Source: Tubiluchus corallicola (taxonomy: Eukaryota > Priapulida > Priapulimorpha > Priapulimorphida > Tubiluchidae). From it: a stretch of DNA of 35,000 bases. The stretch is taken from assembly GCA_030141605.1 (NCBI GenBank), contig JAQGDQ010001057.1, forward strand, positions 1 through 35,000, given 5' to 3'. The notes under the pieces are model-generated. The model made no database searches. It was given only the letters and a program-made list of their open reading frames with translations, and had not been told where the DNA came from. Of the stretch, positions 1-10,000 are shown piece by piece. The translations under genes and the position numbers were made by a program. The first letter of the stretch is position 1. Every line of letters begins with the position of its first letter.

Positions 1-1626
1 ACATGCTAAAGAAAGTAGATGTAGCTACATGTACATGCTAAAGAAAGTAGATGTAGCTACATGTACATGCTAAAGAAAGTAGATGTAGCTACATGTACAT
101 GCTAAAGAAAGTAGATGTAGCTACATGTACATGCTAAAGAAAGTAGATGTAGCTACATGTACATGCTAAAGAAAGTAGATGTAGCTACATGTACATGCTG
201 AAGAAAGTAGATGTAGCTACATGTACATGCTAAAGAAAGTAGATGTAGCTACATGTACATGCTAAAGAAAGTAGATGTAGCTACATGTACATGCTGAAGA
301 AAGTAGATGTAGATACATGTACATGCTGAAGAAAGTAGATGTAGATACATGTACATGCTGAAGAAAGTAGATGTAGATACATGTAGATGCTGAAGAAAGT
401 AGATGTAGATACATGTACATGCTGAAGAAAGTAGATGTAGATACATGTACATGCTAAAGAAAGTAGATGTAGATACATGTACATGCTGAAGAAAGTAGAT
501 GTAGATACTTGTAGATGCTGAAGAAAGTAGATGTAGATACCTGTAGATGCTGAAGAAAGTAGATGTAGCTACATGTACATGCTAAAGAAAGTAGATGTAG
601 CTACATGTACATGCTAAAGAAAGTAGATGTAGCTACATGTACATGCTAAAGAAAGTAGATGTAGCTACATGTACATGCTAAAGAAAGTAGATGTAGCTAC
701 ATGTACATGCTAAAGAAAGTAGATGTAGCTACATGTACATGCTAAAGAAAGTAGATGTAGCTACATGTACATGCTAAAGAAAGTAGATGTAGCTACATGT
801 ACATGCTAAAGAAAGTAGATGTAGATACATGTACATGCTAAAGAAAGTAGATGTAGCTACATGTACATGCTAAAGAAAGTAGATGTAGCTACATGTACAT
901 GCTGAAGAAAGTAGATGTAGATACATGTACATGCTAAAGAAAGTAGATGTAGATACATGTACATGCTAAAGAAAGTAGACGTAGCTACATGTACATGCTA
1001 AAGAAAGTAGATGTAGCTACATGTACATGCTAAAGAAAGTAGATGTAGATACATGTACATGCTAAAGAAAGTAGATGTAGCTACATGTACATGCTAAAGA
1101 AAGTAGATGTAGCTACATGTACATGCTAAAGAAAGTAGATGTAGATACATGTACATGCTAAAGAAAGTAGATGTAGCTACATGTACATGCTGAAGAAAGT
1201 AGATGTAGCTACATGTACATGCTAAAGAAAGTAGATGTAGCTACATGTACATGCTAAAGAAAGTAGATGTAGCTACATGTACATGCTAAAGAAAGTAGAC
1301 GTAGCTACATGTACATGCTAAAGAAAGTAGATGTAGCTACATGTACATGCTAAAGAAAGTAGATGTAGCTACATGTACATGCTGAAGAAAGTAGATGTAG
1401 CTACATGTACATGCTGAAGAAAGTAGATGTAGATACATGTACATGCTGAAGAAAGTAGATGTAGATACATGTACATGCTGAAGAAAGTAGATGTAGATAC
1501 CTGTAGATGCTGAAGAAAGTAGATGTAGATACCTGTAGATGCTGAAGAAAGTAGATGTAGCTACATGTACATGCTAAAGAAAGTAGATGTAGCTACATGT
1601 ACATGCTGAAGAAAGTAGATGTAGAT
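1..1626. repeat. 32-bp minisatellite array, about 51 copies
   Basis: The unit reads roughly acatgtacatgctaaag followed by aaagtagatgtagct and repeats head to tail from the window edge to about 1626, so the true array may extend further left. Two positions vary between units (gctaaag or gctgaag; agctacatg or agatacatg, with a rarer agatacctgtagatg form) and variants cluster in runs near 285-560 and 1380-1550. The unit contains the perfect 10-bp palindrome catgtacatg. Open frames across it arise only because the repeat lacks stops, and there is no sign of a real protein. Confidence 0.97.
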
Positions 1627-2225
1627 CAAGGGTAGGTAAGAACAAAGACAGCAGCTAGGTTTTAAAATGAATGCTTTTTTTCAACATTAAATGCAGTTCC
1701 TCTTCTTTGTTCTTTTTCTTTTTTATTTGTTTAAAGAGTCAGTCATCATTTTTAGCAGAATATATGTCCAGAAGTTTCGAAAATTAGAAAAAATTAAATG
1801 TCGCTATGCATCTCAGGACTGTCTGAATTTCAAAGCAAACAGAACATACATAAGTACATAGCTCGAATTGCTCAAATTGCCCGTTAAATACTTTTCCTTT
1901 GACGTCATTGGGTCAATAAAACGTTTGAAAAGAATCTTTGTAAATTGCTCGTGATAGCGGAGCAAATAAACTCGATCTTATTTGCAGAGAATTCCCAGCC
2001 ACACTTGTCTCAACTAAGTTTCTGAAATTTTTGCTCGACAAAGTAAGAATTGAGTTTGCGTTTCCTGTTGAGTGGTAAAAGCATCTGTTATATCATCGAG
2101 CGACCTGACGTACATCTGTCCTGATTCAAAATAATTACGATTGAGAAATTGACTGACGTGAACAAGTCAAGTGCTTATTTGTGAACGCATCTTTTTGTTC
2201 ACAAAAGAACATACATACATACACA
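1627..2225. other. Intergenic stretch, no gene recognised
   Basis: AT-rich unique-looking sequence between the 32-bp satellite and the pogo-like remnant. I see no conserved coding segment, RNA gene or terminal inverted repeat in it. Confidence 0.5.
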
Positions 2226-2812
2226 CATATAAGCCGAATTTAGAACTATAAAATACAATACTGAAATCAGGGGGTCGACTTATATGCGCATGAAACAAAA
2301 TGAACACAATGACAGACACTAATGCCAATTTTCGGTTTTAAATAATGTCAATTTCTTTCAAATTTGTGAATGTAAAATGGTAAGTCTTGAGACTAGCCCT
2401 CCACCTACTTTTTATTTAGCAATACACCACTGTGTGTCACCAGTTGCGAGCCGTAACCAAGCTACAGCTAGTGGTGAAGCCCACGTCATCAGCCAATTGG
2501 TAGGCAGCGCGTGGGGAGACGAGGGTCACGTGGCTTATAGAGGAACAGCAAACCAATGAGGCAAACTGAGGCAAACGTGCGGCCACAGAATTTAAAAGTG
2601 TGCTGAATTTTGATAATTTTAGTTGTAAAATTATTTGTGCAATACACCATGCCTGGAGAAAAAAGAAAACGTATGTCCTATACTGCTGACTTCAAGCTAA
2701 AAGTTGATGGTCGGCTTATATACGGGTTTTTGCAAAAACTGGCCGTATATATACTGAATTTTAAAGCAGTTTTAGGGGGTCGGCTTATATGCGAGTATAT
2801 ACGGTACATACA
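2226..2812 (+). mobile_element. Degenerate pogo/Tigger-like DNA transposon remnant
   Basis: A short frame from 2649 begins MPGEKRKRMSYTADFKLKV, which resembles the start of pogo-type transposases (the Brinker-like helix-turn-helix region). It breaks off into noncoding sequence after about 20 residues. The flanks carry related motifs: cataagccga near 2228, gggggtcgacttatatgcgc near 2270 and gggggtcggcttatatgcga near 2775, as expected for element ends and nested copies. CCAAT-like boxes near 2490 and 2555 could be the old element promoter. Assignment to pogo rests on the short N-terminal motif; the exact ends are uncertain. Confidence 0.5.
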
Positions 2813-2828
2813 TACACACATACACACA

Positions 2829-2880
<52 letters not shown>

Positions 2881-2881
2881 A
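2811..2881. repeat. CA/CG-rich dinucleotide microsatellite
   Basis: A run of (ac)n with interspersed acgc units directly after the pogo-like remnant. Confidence 0.95.
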
Positions 2882-3830
2882 AGGATAAGTCCTTTGAACA
2901 GAGAGGTAGAATTAATAAAACTTATTTACATCAAACTTGAAGGTTTGATTATGTCCTTGATTCATTGATTGATCAATTGATTAATGTTTGATTGGTTTAC
3001 AAACCGTTGCATCGTCTTCTTTTTTCAAAGGAAAACTGAACGATTGTGTAGACATGAGTTCTGCATAATAAGCTCTAAAATATTGAAAATTACAACGGCA
3101 TTTTTAAATTAAATCTTAGATTAAATAATATTTTCCTCGTGTAGTTAAATTTTGTTAACGTTTCAAAGCTACATGCGGCTCAGTGAATCTACTAATATTC
3201 GGCTTCGTGAATCGTGAATCCACAAACACTGGAAATTTGTCACATTTATGTGGCCGACAAATAGATGCTGTACCTTGATAAGCATGATCATGAAGACCAG
3301 TGTCCATCTGCGACATCAGTGTGACATAGAGCTCATTTTCGTGACATCACATCGGCGTCTTATAGCAATCTTGGCTTACTTAAACGTGTTTGATGCACAG
3401 GAAAGATGCCCACCATTGCACAAACTGTGGTTAGTTTGTGACATAAGCGATAGCTTAATTAATTACTCAACTATTCCAAACAATTGCTAAGTCTTATAGG
3501 CAAGAAAATGTATATTGTGGACAGTAAATTAAAATGAGAATGAGTCTAATCAATCGTCCGGTTTTCCTTTGTTTGCTGGTTTCGTTTCTTCTCTCCATGA
3601 ATTGATTTCATTAAGAGCCACAGTCGCAGTTAATGTTCCGTTTGCGAGTTTTTATCGTGTCGCTTCGACTTAACGCCTCCTTCGACAACGTTAGGGCTCC
3701 TTTGCACACAAATTTGATTTTAATTGCTCTTTTATAGCAGCAGTTCTCAGCTAGTTTGGGAACGAGAATAAAACTGTCAGCTGTGAACATGATGATGTTA
3801 GCTGCCGGGAAAATTGCTTATAATTCGTTT
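2882..3830. other. Intergenic or UNG-intronic stretch, no gene recognised
   Basis: Unique-looking AT-rich DNA. I looked for the missing upstream UNG exon (catalytic GQDPYHG segment) on the plus strand and did not find it. Short open frames here show no family motif. Confidence 0.45.
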
Positions 3831-4386
3831 GTTTCTGCGTACTTGTGCATTGATTTACACTGTTACTTTCCAGGCGTACTGCTACTGAACGCAGTGCTGA
3901 CGGTACAAGCTCACAACCTGCATTGTTTCTGCGTACTTGTGCATTGATTTACACTGTTACTTTCCAGGTGTACTGCTACTGAACGCAGCGCTTACGGTAC
4001 AAGCTCACAACCTGCATTGTTTCTGCGTACTTGTGCATTGATTTACACTGTTACTTTCCAGGCGTACTGCTACTGAACGCAGTGCTGACGGTACAAGCTC
4101 ACAACCTGCATTGTTTCTGCGTACTTGTGCATTGATTTACACTGTTACTTTCCAGGCGTACTGCTACTGAATGCAGCGCTTACGGTACAAGCTCACAACC
4201 TGCATTGTTTCTGCGTACTTGTGCATTGATTTACACTGTTACTTTCCAGGTGTACTGCTACTGAATGCAGCGCTTACGGTACAAGCTCACAACCTGCATT
4301 GTTTCTGTGTACTTGTGCATTGATTCACACTGTTACTTTCCAGGCGTACTGCTACTGAACGCAGTGCTGACGGTACAAGCTCACAA
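3831..4386 (+). repeat. 94-bp tandem array of UNG splice acceptor plus exon start, 6 copies
   Basis: Each 94-bp unit holds an intron 3' end (tgttactttccag) followed by 43 nt of UNG coding sequence. The exon-start positions are 3874, 3968, 4062, 4156, 4250 and 4344, exactly 94 bp apart. Only the last copy continues into the full exon. From any earlier acceptor the frame reads on into the next unit's intron-like part and stops at TGA (for example at 3945-3947). Copies differ by a few substitutions (gcgtac or gtgtac; gcagtgctgacg or gcagcgcttacg). Confidence 0.95.
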
Positions 4387-4522
4387 TGCAAACTCTCACA
4401 AAGACAAAGGTTGGGAGAAATTTACTGATGCTGTGGTGCACTGGATCAACAACAACCTAGACTCAGTGGTCTTCCTCTTGTGGGGTGCGTACGCTCAGAA
4501 GAAAGCGGCTTTCGTAAGCAAG
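4344..4522 (+). CDS. UNG: Uracil-DNA glycosylase internal exon (orphan in this window)
   Basis: This 179-bp exon starts after tttccag and ends before gttagtg. Two nucleotides plus 59 codons give a segment with [34 protein letters not shown] and [13 protein letters not shown]. These match the central part of family-1 uracil-DNA glycosylases, which excise uracil from DNA in base excision repair. The LLLN asparagine is the known uracil-contacting residue. The catalytic GQDPYHG segment upstream and the HPSPLS segment downstream should be on other exons, and neither is recognisable in the window. The gene is therefore partial here: the 5' exons may lie left of position 1, but the terminal exon should fall before gene B's end at 6842 and is not seen. 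It could be a duplicated exon or pseudogene fragment. The exon itself has no damage. Confidence 0.88.
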
Positions 4523-4786
4523 GTTAGTGGCTTATGCACGTAACATTGGCGGCAAAAACATTAAAGGAAAGCGCAACATTATTTTGCACCATATCTCATT
4601 TTGACATTCTGTGTCTGTAAACATGCATTTTATCTACCTAAGATAATTAGTAAAATTTCTCTGGTAATTAAATATTTGTTAGTGTCAGAGAAAACCAAGG
4701 AAAAGTGCATGTATGTTTTTGAATATTACTTAAACGTATTAAGACGTTTGATCCTTAAAATCTTGAGGAACACGTATTAAAGAAAA
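4523..4786. other. Sequence downstream of the UNG exon
   Basis: AT-rich noncoding sequence that begins with a plausible donor (AAG|gttagtg). No terminal UNG exon with an HPSPLS-type motif is visible. Confidence 0.5.
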
Positions 4787-5913
4787 TAGGTACTTAACTG
4801 TAGATTACAGCTGAAAACGACCTACACTATTGTTTAAAATATTCTTTTAAGTGAGGTTAGGTACTTAACTGTAGATTACAGCTGAATGCGACCTACACTA
4901 TTGTTTAAAATATTCTTTTAAGTGAGGTTAGGTACTTATCTGTAGATTACAGCTGAATACGACCTACACTATTGTTTAAAATATTCTTTTAAGTGAGGTT
5001 AGGTACTTAACTGTAGATTACAGCTGAAAACGACCTACACTATTGTTTAAAATATTCTTTTAAGTGAGGTTAGGTACTTAACTGTAGATTACAGCTGAAA
5101 ACGACCTACACTATTGTTTAAAATATTCTTTTAAGTGAGGTTAGGTACTTAACTGTAGATTACAGCTGAAAACGACCTACACTATTGTTTAAAATATTCT
5201 TTTAAGTGAGGTTAGGTACTTAACTGTAGATTACAGCTGAATGCGACCTACACTATTGTTTAAAATATTCTTTTAAGTGAGGTTAGGTACTTAACTGTAG
5301 ATTACAGCTGAAAACGACCTACACTATTGTTTAAAATATTCTTTTAAGTGAGGTTAGGTACTTAACTGTAGATTACAGCTGAATGCGACCTACACTATTG
5401 TTTAAAATATTCTTTTAAGTGAGGTTAGGTACTTAACTGTAGATTACAGCTGAAAACGACCTACACTATTGTTTAAAATATTCTTTTAAGTGAGGTTAGG
5501 TACTTAACTGTAGATTACAGCTGAAGTTATTGTTTAAAATATTCTTTTAAGTGAGGTTAGGTACTTAACTGTAGATTACAGCTGAATGCGACCTACACTA
5601 TTGTTTAAAATATTCTTTTAAGTGAGGTTAGGTACTTAACTGTAGATTACAGCTGAATGCGACCTACACTATTGTTTAAAATATTCTTTTAAGTGAGGTT
5701 AGGTACTTAACTGTAGATTACAGCTGAATGCGACCTACACTATTGTTTAAAATATTCTTTTAAGTGAGGTTAGGTACTTAACTGTAGATTACAGCTGAAA
5801 ACTACCTACACCATTGTTTAAAATATTCTTTTAAGTGAGGTTAGGTACTTAACTGTAGATTACAGCTGAATACTACCTACACTATTGTTTAAAATATTGT
5901 TTTAAATGAGGTG
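4787..5913. repeat. 71-bp minisatellite array, about 16 copies
   Basis: The unit runs ggttaggtacttaactgtag, attacagctgaatgcgacc, tacactattgtttaaaat, attcttttaagtga. Variants alternate between gaaaacgacc and gaatgcgacc, and one unit near 5522 has lost the gcgacctacac segment. The unit includes the small inverted repeat ctgta-gat-tacag. It lies in the space where the last UNG exon would be expected but shows no UNG similarity. Confidence 0.95.
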
Positions 5914-6127
5914 CAATGGGTTGTAGCTTTGCTACAGTCTAGCTGCATGGCCGGCTAATATGGCTCACCGATATCAGTAGTTAAAAAAAGCAGTTTATCT
6001 CTCCTGAATGCACATTTTATTAGAAACAAAACATACATTACTGAAGCACCGAAAATTGAGTTTTTTTGTGCTTGTAAATTATGCTTCGGCACAAAACTTA
6101 TTCGCATCAATGTTCGTCGCTGAAATG
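5914..6127. other. Intergenic stretch between the 71-bp array and a hAT MITE
   Basis: No gene recognised. It contains tttatt at 6013-6018, an AATAAA on the minus strand that lies far downstream of the gene B stop. Assignment as the gene B poly(A) signal is not supported beyond that. Confidence 0.35.
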
Positions 6128-6576
6128 CCTTAGAACAGGGGTGTGCAAACTGCGGCCCACGGGCCACTTGCGGCCCGCCGAGAGATCTTGTGCGGCCCGC
6201 GAAGAGGTTTGTCAACGTAATGATAGTGCAGCCCACGTGATCCAGCTCAAGTCTGCGCCAATATCGCAAAGATAGTGCGGGTAGTTTTTTCCTCTAGATC
6301 GGATGGCATTAACCCCTACAAGACCGTTGTCACTTAATGTCACTGTCGGGCATGATGAAATATATGGTTTTTAATGTAAATTTTAATAACTTCTAAAATA
6401 GTTTCTTGAGTGTAGTAGTGTAGTAGTAATGATGTGCACAGGTCGGATGCAAAAAAATCGTTATTAGGTCCTACTGTACTTGGCTCCTTGACCAAACTGC
6501 CTGTGGCCCGCAGGAATTGCGGGAAAGTTTAATGTGGCCCGGCTAGTCAGATAGTTTGCACACCCCTGCCTTAGAA
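6128..6576 (-). mobile_element. hAT-type MITE with perfect 8-bp target duplication (copy 1)
   Basis: The element at 6136-6568 (433 bp) starts caggggtgtgcaaact and ends agtttgcacacccctg, which are inverted repeats. It is flanked by the identical 8-bp direct repeat ccttagaa at 6128-6135 and 6569-6576. That TSD length and the CAGGGGTG ends are typical of the hAT superfamily. It has no transposase, so it is non-autonomous. It is inverted relative to the related copies at 27548 and 32901. Confidence 0.93.
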
Positions 6577-6841
6577 CGATTAACTTTAAACAATGTAATG
6601 TTTTAATAAATGCGAAAGTCCACTATACTGAACAGAAACATGAATGGAGTGACAAGTAATCTAGCAAATCTTCGAAGACTGCCACACTCATACTATCAGG
6701 CAGTAATTAAGTAACGAGTTGGCACTACATTCTCTTCAGCATTCTTGATAACTGCCTTTTCATCTTTCTTTTGAGATCTATCTTTGTTTCTGTAATTAAA
6801 TGAAATATAGTCTCTGCCGATGGCGATGTTATTTCATAATG

Positions 6842-7087
6842 CTATACCCAGATTTCCACTGACGCCGACAATATCGGCTTGGCGTTGCTAGTAGCAGATA
6901 GGGGTTTGTCCGTGTTGCTCTGTTTTTGCAGTGTGCTCAGATGCCCGTGTTTTTTCCAATATGGCCACTCGTCCAACGTTTCGGGTAGCACTTTTCCTCG
7001 TGTTTCCGGAAAAAGGATGATGACGAAGCCGACAGCGAATGCCAGAGATCCGAAAAGAACCGGCTGTAGCCACGCGAAGTTTCGCTG
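6842..7087 (-). CDS. Gene B exon 9 (C-terminus)
   Basis: Acceptor TTTACAG|CAGCGAAAC. The exon encodes [20 protein letters not shown] (helix 12), FPETRGKVLPETLDEW (the SLC22 C-terminal signature) and a hydrophilic tail ending in EIWV before TAG at 6842-6844. It aligns with gene A exon 9, which ends in EVWL. Confidence 0.93.
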   Translation of the reverse strand, partial: QRNFAWLQPVLFGSLAFAVGFVIILFPETRGKVLPETLDEWPYWKKHGHLSTLQKQSNTDKPLSATSNAKPILSASVEIWV

Positions 7088-10000
7088 CTGTAAACAACAA
7101 AATATCTAATTATCTGAACTGTTACTCTGAAATAGACTGATGTTGCATTACAGTGAGACGTTCGACTGATATGCCGTGTCGACTAGGCTGCCGACAGAAG
7201 GGCAAACTACCCAGGCATTATTAAAGTACACTGCAAGCGATTTCCTTAGTTACAGAGATAACAGTTATTAACTTGCATATTTGGTCATATACATGTGTTA
7301 TTGCATATAGGGCTTGCATTAGCACTGGGCAGCCGACAGAAGGGCTTAACTACCCAGGCATCATTAAAGTACACTGCAAGCGATTTCCTTAGTTACAGAG
7401 ATAACAGTTATTAACTTGCATATTTGTGTCATATACATGTGCTATTGCATATGGGGCTTGCATTAGCAGTAAGGCGGTATAAAGCTTGTAAATTTAAACT
7501 CTCGCTATTGACCATTTGGCGCAGGCTTTTTAGCGACAAATTGTTGATAGAATTTTAGGTTACATTAGGCAAAGTTTGAAAAAATAATCAAAACATAGGT
7601 AGCCGACTTTTCACTAATTAGTCAAAGGTTATAATTGCTTTTTATGGTCAGTAAAGTCAATAAAGTGTTTTTTTTGGTGAGCCAGTGATGCACACTGAGA
7701 TGATGATACAGTGGCATTGTATTATGAATTTATGAATTATGAATTTATTCCACAGCAACTCAAACATACATATAAATTGATATAACATTGAAAAAAAATA
7801 AACTATGCGAGTTACTGTGAGGAGGAGGAAGGAGCATTGAGCTTTCGAGTCCTCCTCTAGATAAGTGAAACAATTGACAATTAACATTACATTTTCATCA
7901 GTTATAACGTACATTAGAACAAAATAAGTTTTGTTAGTAACTTAAGATCAGGATGAGTAAAATTGTGAGTTAATTATACCGTTGTAGTAAGTAATTCTTT
8001 GATGCTTTTTTAAATTGATAAAGATTAAGAGTTTTCATTTCACGCGGAATTGATGACCATATTTTAATAGCATTATATTTTGATGACTGTTTCATTATAT
8101 TTGTTTTGGAAGGGGGAGTACATAGTTTCCGACTGAATATCTTGTGTAATGATCATGTTGATTTGAAACTGGACTAAAGTATGACTGAAAAGCTGGTGGA
8201 AGTAGTGAATTATGATACTGATACATGAAATGAAGACAATACATGTCATATATTTCTTTCACTTTAAGAGTTTTAACAGACAAGTAAATTATATTTGTGG
8301 GATGGTCATACCTTACATGATATATTAGTTTGAGAATTTTGTTCTGGGTAATTTGTAAAGCTTCCAGATTACTTTTATATGTACCAGTTGGCTCAAAAAT
8401 TTTAAATTATTAAGAGCTTTCTTTTCCAATTACATGAGTTTTTCAAACAGGTAAGTGCAATGCTAGTAACGCGTAAGCGTGCTCAGACTCGAAAGCAAAT
8501 TTGCTGCGAGTTACTTTGCAACAGTAAGTGCGAGCTGACGCTCTGCTCTGCGTGAGGAGAGTAACTCGCCGAGATGTTCACACTAGACAGTTAATCAACT
8601 CGCAGCAACTGTCAGAGAGAGTAACTCGCAAAGCAGTTCACACTTGTGAGTTTGTTGTCAAAGAGAGTAACTCGCAAAGCAGTTCACACTTGCGAGTTTG
8701 TTGTCAGAGAGAGTAAATCGCAAAGCAGTTCACACTTGCGAGTTTGTTGTCAGAGAGAGTAACTCGCAAAGCAGTTCACACTTGCGAGTTTGTTGTCAGA
8801 GAGAGTAACTCGCAAAGCACTTCACACTTGCGAGTTTGTTGTCAGAGAGAGTAACTCGCAAAGCAGTTCACACTTGCGAGTTTGTTGTCAGAGAGAGTAA
8901 CTCACAAAGCAGTTCACACTTGCGAGTTTGTTGTCAGAGAGAGTAAATCGCAAAGCAGTTCACACTTGCGAGTTTGTTGTCAGAGAGAGTAAATCGCAAA
9001 GCAGTTCACACTTGTGAGTTTGTTGTCAGAGAGAGTAACTCGCAAAGCAGTTCACACTTGCGAGTTTGTTGTCAGAGAGAGGAACTCGCAAAGCACTTCA
9101 CACTTGCGAGTTTGTTGTCAGAGAGAGGAACTCGCAAAGCAGTTCACACTTGCGAGTTTGTTGTCAGAGAGAGTAACTCGCAAAGCAGTTCACACTTGCG
9201 AGTTTGTTGCCAGAGAGAGTAACTCGCAAAGCAGTTCACACTTGCGAGTTTGTTGTCAGAGAGAGTAACTCGCAAAGCAGTTCACACTTGCCAGTTTGTT
9301 GTCAGAGAGAGTAACTCGCAAAGCAATTCACACTTGCGAGTTTGTTGTCAGAGAGAGTAACTCGCAAAGCAGTTCACACTTGCGAGTTTGTTGTCAGAGA
9401 GAGTAACTCGCAAAACAGGTCACACTTGCGAGTTTGTTGTCAGAGAGAGTAACTCGCAAAGCAGTTCACACTTGCGAGTTTGTTGTCAGAGAGAGTAACT
9501 CACAAAGCAGTTCACACTTGCCAGTTTGTTGTCAGCAAGAGTAACTCGCAAAGCAGTTCACACTTGCGAGTTTGTTGTCAGAGAGAGTAACTCGCAAAGC
9601 AGTTCACACTTGCGAGTTTGTTGTCAGAGACAGTAACTCGCAAAGCAGTTCACACTTGCGAGTTTGTTGTCAGAGAGAGTAACTCGCAAAGCAGTTCACA
9701 CTTGCCAGTTTGTTGTCAGAGAGAGTAACTCGCAAAGCAATTCACACTTGCGAGTTTGTTGTCAGAGAGAGTAACTCGCAAAGCAGTTCACACTTGCGAG
9801 TTTGTTGTCAGAGAGAGTAACTCGCAAAACAGGTCACACTTGCGAGTTTGTTGTCAGAGAGAGTAACTCGCAAAGCAGTTCACACTTGCGAGTTTGTTGT
9901 CAGAGAGAGTAACTCACAAAGCAGTTCACACTTGCCAGTTTGTTGTCAGCAAGAGTAACTCGCAAAGCAGTTCACACTTGCGAGTTTGTTGTCAGAGAGA

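Noticed and set aside
6888-7109. Open frames on both strands over gene B exon 9
   Set aside because: They are shadow frames; the true frame of the exon runs to TAG at 6842 and gives the PETRGKVLPET motif.
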